Below, piece after piece: positions 1 through 7,534 of a DNA stretch of 64,000 bases. Both the position numbers and the translations under genes were made by a program. Under the pieces are notes generated by a model, which made no database searches, was not told where the DNA came from, and worked only from the letters and a program-made list of their open reading frames with translations. The stretch comes from an uncultured Lachnoclostridium sp. (GTDB lineage Bacteria > Bacillota > Clostridia > Lachnospirales > Lachnospiraceae), in contig CAOJBY010000005.1 of assembly GCA_948330435.1 (NCBI GenBank), positions 1 to 64,000 of the forward strand, read 5' to 3'. The stretch's first letter is position 1. The number at the start of each line of letters is the position of its first letter.

Positions 1-88
1 ACAAATACAACATTTAAATTCTATACTGTTTTTTGCAATGTGTCAAGTAAACTTGGGGTTTTTCTGAAAATTCTGTGGCATTGTATTA

Positions 89-3000
89 CTACATTATCTT
101 CTTTTCAATATCTTTATATTTAACAGCAATCCCCTTATTGGCATTGCTTATCGTTAAATTTTGCAATACTAAATATTCAATAAAGCATATAAGTGATGAG
201 TTTCTATCCCCTTTCTCATAAATGCTTCTATTTAAAAACGCTTTATCTGGAAGTTCCAAAAGAAGTACTGTTAAATTTTCAAAAATCCTCCCGATTCCAC
301 CTTCGATACGAACTTCCGACTGTTTTATAAAATCCTCCGGCCTATGTGTATGTCTCTCTTCTCCATAAAATCCTTTTCTGTAAACTTCTTCCAAAAATCT
401 TGGAATATCCCTAAAATGAATATTATAACTTTCATTACCAATCGTAATTTCCTGAGGGTGACTTTCTATTTCTCTGCTTCGAATTCTTTTTCTAAAAAAT
501 CCATGAGTCTTTTTAGCTTCATTTCCGTTATAGCGGACCAGGCTCATACTTTCTAATTCTTCTCCTTGTCCGACTCTATATATTATCTCGTTACTCGTAA
601 ATTCTATTATCAAATGATATTGCATGTTTTTTAATTTTGTATATAAACTTGAAAAACGAATTCTTCCCAAAAAGTTAATAGCATATTCTATCACCTCTTG
701 CAAATAGATTAATGGTAGGTTTTTCTGTTCCCTTTTTGCATAATCCAAAAAAGAAACAATTTGTTCATATAAGGCTGCCGCTATATTTTCGCCCAGCACA
801 TTGCAATTATTTCTAGTATTACTTTCCACAACCATATCCGTAAATCCTGTGACATTTTCCCTTGATACATCTACTTGTAACCAATTGGAGGGAAAATTTA
901 TATAAATACAATTATGAAAGTTCTTTTTCACTCCCCATTCCAGAGCACTTTTATAAAACTTCTTATCAAATAAATCTGCGACTCGAGCCTGTTCCACCAA
1001 AATACCAGCATTAAGAATAACGTGATGACTACATCTATCTTCTCTATCTCTCTTTTTAATAAATATTCCATACTCACATTCATTAATGAATTCATTGTTT
1101 AATACATCTTCATATTTAAGCTTTAACACTTCTCCCTTTTCTGTTAAAGGAATAAAAAATTTAAAATACTCATTTTTACTTCTTCGTCTTATTAGGCGGG
1201 AATATATGATTCCATCTGCCTTATTTCCCTTATTATCAAGATATTTTATTGAAATATTATATTTAATGTCCAGCATACTTTTTATCAAATAATTTACTAT
1301 CTCCTGATTCGACAACTCACAATTCAGGTATAACTTTAATTCTGTACCAATGTTTTTTTCTTTATCAAGTTCTACAAAGAAACAACCATCATAGTTTGGT
1401 ATGTGCAGTTTTAAGCTTTCACTCCCGTCCAGATAATATTTCGTTTTCACATCTATTTCCTGACAGACCATGAATGAGGATAAAAATCCAATCCCAAAAT
1501 TACTTATTGGTTTATAATTTATCTTCAAATCCTCATACTCTTTTCCTGAATAAAAGCTTCTTCCTATACTTGTAAAATATCTTTCAATTTTATATCTATC
1601 CATACCCGTGCCATTATCAGTAATTTTAAAATACCTTTTATGTTTTTGATCTTCTCCAATTTCAATCCGTATTATTTTTGAAAATTCTCTTGTATCTTTT
1701 GCCTCCCGAACTGCAATTGCATCAATCGAATTCTGTATTAATTCTCTTGCAAAAACCACTTTGGATGGATAGATATTATCACCTGTTAATAGTGGTAATA
1801 ATGTAGGTATATATGCTTCAAAATTATAATTATCCAAGGGGTTTTTCATGCTGTCTTTGTCGATTTTAGGAGATAAATAATATAATTTTAAACCAATTAT
1901 TTTAAAATAATCTTCAAACTTATTGATAAGTAAATCGAATTCTTTTACAAATAATACCGCCATTTTATGTGCTGTAGCCTCATTACATAACATCTGAACA
2001 TAAACACTTCGTCTATCCGCATCAGACTTAATTTCTATCATTGGAACGGGCACATTCTCATGAAACTTATTTTCTTCTATCTTAATATTTACTTTATAAC
2101 TGATACTTTCTTTAAAATCGTCTGCATACTCCGTCATAACCAGATACAAATCAGAAAAAAATATTCCAAGCATAGTAAACGCCATTAGAATTGAAGTCTT
2201 TCTGTTTTCATATTTATTTAAAATTTCATCACAAACTTTTGTGATATCTTTCAGTTTTTTAATGCCAAAAAGCTTATGGTATTCTTCTTCAGAAACGCAA
2301 AACTCTCCTTCAACCAATTGATCATTATAAAATTTACGCCAGTATTTCGAATGGCTTTCAAAATAAGAGTTATTATTTTCTACGATTGCCTTGTAGTTGA
2401 TTACCCGATAATTTACTGCATATAAAAGAAATAAGATATTCTTAAAATCATCTTCCAAAAATTCATAAACATCTGTAAACCCTGTTATAGCTTCACTTAT
2501 CCATTCAATCACCTTTTGACTTTTTTCATAAGCTTCATTTGATTTCATGGCTATCTCTATATAATTTTTATAAGCATCATAATTTGACTGCTTTAAAATT
2601 TCAAACAGTTTAACAATTCTACCCATGATTTTTTGTGGTGGAATTTGCTTTCTCAAAATACTTAAAACTTCACCATTATATACAAATTTATTATGCTTAA
2701 GCCTTATATCACTTTTCTTATCATATATATCTAAGACACTAAACGTATGTTTTTCTGTTCTTTCTGTTCCTACAGAACCTCCAGAAAAAACATAAATTAT
2801 ATTGTCTAAAGAATCATAATAATCTTCTTCTATGAAAGGTCTTTCCAGATCGAAATGCTTATGTCCATGCAATACAATACCAACATTCATATACTTTAAT
2901 TGTTGTATAACATCGCTATAGTTTCGTATTAAACTGGTATCTCCAATTTTAGGAGCAATTTCAGGAAACAAGTAAAAATGATGATGAAAAAACGCTATAA

Positions 3001-3661
3001 TATTATAATTATCAAGCTTTTTAATTTCTCTTCTCAAAGGTGTAATCTGGCTCATTCGAATTTCACCAAAATCATCGTACTCATCTGCGACTGATTTTTC
3101 CAGCATTTCGATTATCTTTGACTTCTGAATTCCTTCCGCTTCCAACACTGCCGCATCAATATTCTCACGAAATTTATTAATATATTTATCATTAAATAAT
3201 TTCTTCTTTTCTATTTGACATGAATTTAGACCTACAAACGCTATTTTATGGTCATGATATGTTTTGAGAAGAGAATAATTTTCTTTATTATAGAATGATG
3301 GAATAGTTCCATAAAATTGCTCTAAAAATTTGTGGTATTTATCCCAGCGTTCCTTAACATCGTCTACTCTTACTAAATCATGATTTCCAGGGACGAAGAT
3401 AATATCCTCTTTATTAATTGTATGTCCGTCCTGATTATTATTAATCTCCTCCAGTAAAACTTCGAAAAAAATAACTGCTTCATTAATTATATATTCCTCT
3501 GCACCTGCCTTTCCGTCAAAAATATCCCCCGTTACAACAATACATTCAATATTCCCAAATGCATGATGAGCAATATCTGTTGCTATTTTACAAGCTATAC
3601 TTTCTGAATCCTTATAGGTTTTTCCAATATGAATATCTGATAAATGCAATAGTCTAAACAC
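89..3661 (-). CDS. Metallophosphoesterase - Hsp90/GHKL ATPase fusion protein
   Basis: The 1190-residue product joins two enzymes. Residues 1-300 are a calcineurin-like metallophosphoesterase with every metal-binding motif present: D9-x-H11, GD at 45-46, GNHD at 92-95, a histidine cluster at 226-228 and GHKH at 266-269. Residues about 330-600 are a helical linker with no motif I recognise. Residues about 630-780 are a GHKL ATPase of Hsp90 type: N box ELIQNSIDA (639-647), DNGTGM (682-687), NFGIGF (721-726). A stretch near 923-936 (PSNWLQVDVSREN) resembles the Hsp90 middle domain. There is no signal peptide or membrane segment, so it should be cytoplasmic. The start is GTG with GGAGG seven bases upstream. 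The DNA is far more AT-rich than the genes to its right and has no obvious operon partner inside the window, which suggests transfer. The domains are clear from sequence; a role in phage defence or other conflict is inference only. Confidence 0.85.
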   Translation of the reverse strand: MFRLLHLSDIHIGKTYKDSESIACKIATDIAHHAFGNIECIVVTGDIFDGKAGAEEYIINEAVIFFEVLLEEINNNQDGHTINKEDIIFVPGNHDLVRVDDVKERWDKYHKFLEQFYGTIPSFYNKENYSLLKTYHDHKIAFVGLNSCQIEKKKLFNDKYINKFRENIDAAVLEAEGIQKSKIIEMLEKSVADEYDDFGEIRMSQITPLRREIKKLDNYNIIAFFHHHFYLFPEIAPKIGDTSLIRNYSDVIQQLKYMNVGIVLHGHKHFDLERPFIEEDYYDSLDNIIYVFSGGSVGTERTEKHTFSVLDIYDKKSDIRLKHNKFVYNGEVLSILRKQIPPQKIMGRIVKLFEILKQSNYDAYKNYIEIAMKSNEAYEKSQKVIEWISEAITGFTDVYEFLEDDFKNILFLLYAVNYRVINYKAIVENNNSYFESHSKYWRKFYNDQLVEGEFCVSEEEYHKLFGIKKLKDITKVCDEILNKYENRKTSILMAFTMLGIFFSDLYLVMTEYADDFKESISYKVNIKIEENKFHENVPVPMIEIKSDADRRSVYVQMLCNEATAHKMAVLFVKEFDLLINKFEDYFKIIGLKLYYLSPKIDKDSMKNPLDNYNFEAYIPTLLPLLTGDNIYPSKVVFARELIQNSIDAIAVREAKDTREFSKIIRIEIGEDQKHKRYFKITDNGTGMDRYKIERYFTSIGRSFYSGKEYEDLKINYKPISNFGIGFLSSFMVCQEIDVKTKYYLDGSESLKLHIPNYDGCFFVELDKEKNIGTELKLYLNCELSNQEIVNYLIKSMLDIKYNISIKYLDNKGNKADGIIYSRLIRRRSKNEYFKFFIPLTEKGEVLKLKYEDVLNNEFINECEYGIFIKKRDREDRCSHHVILNAGILVEQARVADLFDKKFYKSALEWGVKKNFHNCIYINFPSNWLQVDVSRENVTGFTDMVVESNTRNNCNVLGENIAAALYEQIVSFLDYAKREQKNLPLIYLQEVIEYAINFLGRIRFSSLYTKLKNMQYHLIIEFTSNEIIYRVGQGEELESMSLVRYNGNEAKKTHGFFRKRIRSREIESHPQEITIGNESYNIHFRDIPRFLEEVYRKGFYGEERHTHRPEDFIKQSEVRIEGGIGRIFENLTVLLLELPDKAFLNRSIYEKGDRNSSLICFIEYLVLQNLTISNANKGIAVKYKDIEKKIM

Positions 3662-3779
3662 TTTATATCCTCCATCTCATATGAATAATCGACTTATATC
3701 GACATTGTAGCACATTTTATATAAACTTGTGCTTTTCAGCTTTAATTGATTGTTTTTGACCTTGAATTATAAAGAAATT

Positions 3780-3828
3780 AAAAACCGCTATAAGAGTTTT
3801 ACTTCAAAAACTCTTATAGCGGTTTTTT
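3780..3828. terminator. Bidirectional intrinsic terminator
   Basis: A perfect 21-bp stem with A-tract and T-tract flanks (AAAAACCGCTATAAGAG on the left, its complement on the right) around a short ACTTC loop. On the minus strand it lies just after the capA-like stop at 3853 and ends in a run of U. It would isolate the AT-rich gene at 89-3661 from the cluster to its right. Confidence 0.85.
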
Positions 3829-3852
3829 ACCATAAATATTTTATAACACAAT

Positions 3853-5025
3853 CTACTGCTCCAGAACACTCCCATCTTCCAAAATCTGTATTCCGAAAGA
3901 CAACTCCTCAAGCCGCTGATAGTAACTCTGTTTATCACTCAGCAGACCCATCTGATTTCCTTCGCTTGCACAGGGAATTACACACACTCTCGTCTCGTCC
4001 CCCGTTAACTCCAGCTCCACCACGATACTCTCATAAGGCCCATTACTAAAAATAAAATTCCCCAGGCTGTAAAAGATCGGTTTCCCCTGATAATATTCAA
4101 TTCCCTGAAGCACATGGGGATGACTCCCAATAACCACATCTGCCCCTGCGTCAATATACTGACAGGCCAGGGTCTTCTGATAGTCTTCCGGAAACGTATT
4201 ACGCTCAATTCCCCAGTGAACCAGAACCGCCACAAAATCACAGCTTTCCTTTGCTTTCTGGATCTCCTCCACCAGCTGTGTGGCATCATAGGTAGTAAAC
4301 ACACCGGAATTATATCTGGATGCATTCCAGGATCCCTCCGGAATCACCCGGCTGGCACCAAGGAATCCCAAAGTCTTTCCCTGAATCTCAAAAGTCTTCA
4401 AAGCCTTCGCTGCGTCCAGATCCTCTCCGGCACCCACATGGGCAATCCCCGCCCCCTCAAGAGCCTTAAGAGTCTCTGTCAGGGGTCCTCTGCCAAAATC
4501 CAATATATGATTGTTGGCCAGAGTCACCAGGTCCACTCCCAGATCTACCGGAACACTGACCAGATCTGGCGGCACGCGAAACGTATATTCTTTCTCTTCC
4601 ATAGCTTCCCCTGTGGTTCCAAAGGGAAACTCCTGATTTAGTATAAACAGATCCCCCTCCTGAAGAAAAGCTAAAAGTTCCTCTGTAGCTGCCGCCTGAA
4701 TCCCTGTTCTTCGGTACTTGTCCTGCAAAAGTTCTGTCAGATACAGATCCCCTGCAAACAAAAGGCGAATCCCTTCTTCCTTTGATGGCTCCGTAAGTTC
4801 GGGCATCTCTGCAGGCACCTCAATTTGTGCTTCCTGCTCCTCTGGTTCCACCTTTATATCTGCTGCCATTTCTGCTCCTGCTGATTTTACAGAGGATGAA
4901 AGAACCTCTTCCTTTATACCTGCAAAATCCATCAGACCACTGAAATAACAGACTCCAATTCCAAGAACCAATACAAATACAGAGCCAGTAAGTCCAAATA
5001 ATAATCCTCTGAAAAATGCTTTCAA
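3853..5025 (-). CDS. CapA-family (poly-gamma-glutamate synthesis-like) protein
   Basis: 390 residues. An N-terminal hydrophobic segment (about 5-30) anchors or exports the protein, followed by an acidic, Glu/Pro-rich linker (about 35-85). Residues about 87-350 form a CapA/PgsA metallophosphatase-like fold: LLFAGDLYLT, LNQEFPFGT, TLANNHILDFG, LVHWGIE and IGSHPHVLQGIEYY are all hallmark blocks of the family. In Bacillus, CapA/PgsA supports poly-gamma-glutamate export, but many clostridial members stand alone without capBC, as here, so the substrate is unknown. The start codon is TTG with AAGGAG eight bases upstream. It is the last gene of a probable permease-mscL-capA unit and is followed by a strong terminator. 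Confidence 0.85.
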   Translation of the reverse strand: MKAFFRGLLFGLTGSVFVLVLGIGVCYFSGLMDFAGIKEEVLSSSVKSAGAEMAADIKVEPEEQEAQIEVPAEMPELTEPSKEEGIRLLFAGDLYLTELLQDKYRRTGIQAAATEELLAFLQEGDLFILNQEFPFGTTGEAMEEKEYTFRVPPDLVSVPVDLGVDLVTLANNHILDFGRGPLTETLKALEGAGIAHVGAGEDLDAAKALKTFEIQGKTLGFLGASRVIPEGSWNASRYNSGVFTTYDATQLVEEIQKAKESCDFVAVLVHWGIERNTFPEDYQKTLACQYIDAGADVVIGSHPHVLQGIEYYQGKPIFYSLGNFIFSNGPYESIVVELELTGDETRVCVIPCASEGNQMGLLSDKQSYYQRLEELSFGIQILEDGSVLEQ

Positions 5026-5055
5026 TGCAGCAGCTCCTTTCTTCCCTCTTCCTCT

Positions 5056-5496
5056 CTATGCTACATCCGAAGTACAATAGGGACACTTGTCTGCTTTAAT
5101 ATGAATTTCAGACATACAATGAGGACAAATCTTCGTTGTCGGCTCCGCAGGGGCTGCCGGTTCGTCCTTCTTCCGATGAAGCTTATTCATCTGCTTTACC
5201 ACAATAAATACCACAAAGGCCGTAAGCAGAAAGTTAATAAGTCCCGTTATAAAGCTTCCGTAGGCAATCGTCGAAGTCGCCTCCTTTGCCGCATCTAAGG
5301 TGGCATAAGAATTGCCGTCCAGTGCAATAAACATATTGGAAAAATCCAGTCTTCCGGTAAACAGACTGATAAAAGGCATAACAATATCATTGACCAGAGA
5401 ACTTACCAATGTATTGAAACCTCCGCCGATGATCACACCAACTGCCAGATCAATCATGTTTCCTTTTAATGCAAATTCCTTAAACTCTTTTAACAT
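5056..5496 (-). CDS. mscL: Large-conductance mechanosensitive channel with C-terminal zinc ribbon
   Basis: 146 residues. The first 95 are a typical MscL: an amphipathic N-terminus (MLKEFKEFALKGNMIDLAVG), TM1 with the Gly-rich constriction (VGVIIGGGFNTLVSSLVND), and TM2 (SFITGLINFLLTAFVVFIVV). The pentameric pore releases solutes on hypo-osmotic shock. In place of a plain helical tail the protein ends with two CxxC knuckles (CPHC at about 124 and CPYC at about 138), a small zinc ribbon that would lie in the cytoplasm below the pore. The ribosome site AAAGGGG precedes the ATG. It lies 11 bp after the permease stop and 30 bp before capA, so cotranscription is likely. Confidence 0.93.
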   Translation of the reverse strand: MLKEFKEFALKGNMIDLAVGVIIGGGFNTLVSSLVNDIVMPFISLFTGRLDFSNMFIALDGNSYATLDAAKEATSTIAYGSFITGLINFLLTAFVVFIVVKQMNKLHRKKDEPAAPAEPTTKICPHCMSEIHIKADKCPYCTSDVA

Positions 5497-5507
5497 ACTT
5501 TTCCCCT

Positions 5508-6875
5508 TTAGATAAAGAAATATTTAAACAGGAACAATGCCGCCAAGATGTACATTACCACACTAATCTTCTTATCTTTTGCCTTTCCGGAAATCAGGTT
5601 CAACACTACATAGGAAATGACTCCCATGGAGATGCCTTCGGAAATGCTGTAGAAGAAAGGCATTGCAGCAATACAGATAAATGCCGGGATTCCCTCGGAA
5701 AAATCTGAAAAATCAATAGTTCCCACCTGATTCACCATATAGAATCCTACTACAATCAGTGCCGGTGCCGTGGCGAAAGATGGAATTGCAAGAAAAATCG
5801 GTGACAACAACAAGGACAGTGCAAATAAAACTGCCGTAGTCATAGCCGTAAGTCCGGTTCTGCCGCCCTCAGATACACCAGAGGCACTCTCTACGAAAGT
5901 AGTGGTTGTAGAAGTACCCAGAACTGCACCGGCCGTTGTAGCAACTGCGTCGGCCATCAAAGCACCCTTAATATTTGGAAGCTTGCCATCCTTGTCCAGC
6001 ATATCCGCCTTGGAAGCCACACCAATGAGAGTTCCGAGAGTATCAAACATATCCACAAACAGGAATGCAAAAATAATTACAAGAAACTCCCCAACAGGTA
6101 TTGAGGTAAAGTCCAGCTTTGCAAAGATCGGTGCAATACTGGGGACAGAAAGCCCGGCTGAAAAGTCCGGAAGCAGTCCATAGAAGCCAATTTCCGGATT
6201 GGGAACATAAATTCCTGCAAACTGACAGAGAATTCCCAGTACCCAGGTAATCAAAATACCCCAGAGAATATTACCCTTTACCTGCTTAATCACCAGAATG
6301 GATGTAATCAGAACACCGACAATGGCCAGAATCACCGTGATCCCTACATCCTGCATGGTGCCGCCTTCTACTGCATTTAAAGAAAACAGTTCAACCAGGG
6401 TAGCTCCACCTACCACAATCTTGGCATTTTGAAGACCAATAAAAGCAATGAAGAATCCAATACCCACAGATACTGCTTTCTTAAGATTCGTGGGAATAGA
6501 ATTGAAAATCGCTTCCCGAATGTTAAACATGGAAAGCATAATAAAAATCACACCCTCCACAAACACTGCTGCCAGGGCGGCCTCCCAGGGATATCCCATA
6601 CCCAGAACAACCGTATAAGCAAAGTAAGCATTGAGTCCCATACCGGGAGCCAGTGCAAAGGGGTAATTGGCAAAGAGTGCCATGCATACCGTTCCCAAAA
6701 ATGATGCAAGAACCGTAGCCGTGAAAACCGCCCCCCGATCCATGCCTGCTACACTTAAAATACTGGGATTCACCGCCAGAATGTACGCCATAGTCATAAA
6801 GGTGGTAACACCGGCCAGAATCTCCGTTTTAACTGTGGTGTTGTTTTCTTTCAGTTTAAACAACTTTTCTACCAT
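5508..6875 (-). CDS. NCS2-family purine (guanine/hypoxanthine) permease
   Basis: 455 residues with about 12 to 14 hydrophobic segments. The N-terminal signature TEILAGVTTFMTMAYILAVN, the block ANYPFALAPGMGLNAYFAY and the motif DMFDTLGTLIGVA identify the AzgA/PbuG branch of the NCS2 family, which imports guanine, hypoxanthine or adenine with protons. The exact base is not visible from sequence. The ribosome site GGAGGG stands seven bases before the ATG. A 15-bp hairpin lies about 20 bases upstream of the ribosome site (6899-6937), which may attenuate this gene. I looked for a purine riboswitch in the leader and did not find one. Confidence 0.9.
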   Translation of the reverse strand: MVEKLFKLKENNTTVKTEILAGVTTFMTMAYILAVNPSILSVAGMDRGAVFTATVLASFLGTVCMALFANYPFALAPGMGLNAYFAYTVVLGMGYPWEAALAAVFVEGVIFIMLSMFNIREAIFNSIPTNLKKAVSVGIGFFIAFIGLQNAKIVVGGATLVELFSLNAVEGGTMQDVGITVILAIVGVLITSILVIKQVKGNILWGILITWVLGILCQFAGIYVPNPEIGFYGLLPDFSAGLSVPSIAPIFAKLDFTSIPVGEFLVIIFAFLFVDMFDTLGTLIGVASKADMLDKDGKLPNIKGALMADAVATTAGAVLGTSTTTTFVESASGVSEGGRTGLTAMTTAVLFALSLLLSPIFLAIPSFATAPALIVVGFYMVNQVGTIDFSDFSEGIPAFICIAAMPFFYSISEGISMGVISYVVLNLISGKAKDKKISVVMYILAALFLFKYFFI

Positions 6876-6898
6876 ATTTCTTCCCTCCTAAGTAAAAT

Positions 6899-6937
6899 TG
6901 CCATTGGCAGTCTCTGTCACAAAGACTGCTAATGGCA
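6899..6937 (-). promoter_or_regulatory. Leader hairpin before the purine permease (attenuator or terminator)
   Basis: The arms TGCCATTGGCAGTCT and AGACTGCTAATGGCA form a 15-bp stem with one G-U pair and a nine-base loop. On the minus strand the stem is followed by AUUUUA and then the permease ribosome site. It could end transcription of the lipoprotein operon, but there is no room for a promoter between it and the permease start, so either the permease is read through it or it is a conditional attenuator. Confidence 0.5.
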
Positions 6938-7012
6938 GTAAACAAAAACACAATATAAAGTCTACCATATTTACAGAAAAAGGTAAACTGCTTTTTTCAA
7001 ACCTGAATACAC

Positions 7013-7534
7013 CTAAAAGCAGTTCTCAAAAGCATCCACAGCTTTCTTTACCTCGTCCTGGGCAAAGGTAAGCTGTTCCTCCTCCGTGGCGTTCTCACGA
7101 TCATCCACGGCCCCAACCAGGAAGAACGCCACATAGTCTCCCTTTCGCACCACCTGAGTAGCCTCAGTCTTTGCAATGTTAATGGGATAAATCAGTTCAT
7201 CCTCCTGAAGCCTTGTTTTCAGGGCAAGAAGATCTTTCTCCAGTTCATCTCCTTTTCCCTCTGCCGCTTTTGCAATGATCACTCGATCCGGGTGGACACT
7301 TATCATGGGCATCTGAGCCGCAAAGGAGTCTATCAGGCTCGTATCAATCCCCAAAACCTGTGACAGCATTTCCTCATCCAAATCCGTATCCGGCAGATAA
7401 TTCTCCCCGTATGTCTCCTGTACCGCTTTCAAAATATCCTCCACAGGAGGCTCTTTCTGTGTCGTGCTTCCTTTACAGCCTGCCAACAGTCCTGCCATCA
7501 AAAACATACATCCTACAATCCATCCTTTTCTCAT
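7013..7534 (-). CDS. DUF4358 lipoprotein
   Basis: 173 residues. The N-terminus is a lipoprotein signal peptide with the lipobox LLAGC (Cys19), so the mature protein should be anchored to the outer face of the membrane. The rest matches the DUF4358 family seen widely in Lachnospiraceae: a helical start (VEDILKAVQETYG), a middle strand block (MISVHPDRVIIAKA) and the closing block KGDYVAFFLVG. No biochemical role is known for the family. Its ATG overlaps the stop of the upstream gene by 4 bp (ATGA), so the two are translationally coupled and probably act together at the membrane. Confidence 0.8.
   Translation of the reverse strand: MRKGWIVGCMFLMAGLLAGCKGSTTQKEPPVEDILKAVQETYGENYLPDTDLDEEMLSQVLGIDTSLIDSFAAQMPMISVHPDRVIIAKAAEGKGDELEKDLLALKTRLQEDELIYPINIAKTEATQVVRKGDYVAFFLVGAVDDRENATEEEQLTFAQDEVKKAVDAFENCF

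Noticed and set aside
89..3661. Simple HtpG (Hsp90) chaperone
   Set aside because: The ATPase part is Hsp90-like, but the protein begins with a complete metallophosphoesterase and is about twice the normal HtpG length.
6876..7012. Purine riboswitch before the permease
   Set aside because: The conserved aptamer loops and junction are not found; only the hairpin at 6899-6937 is clear.
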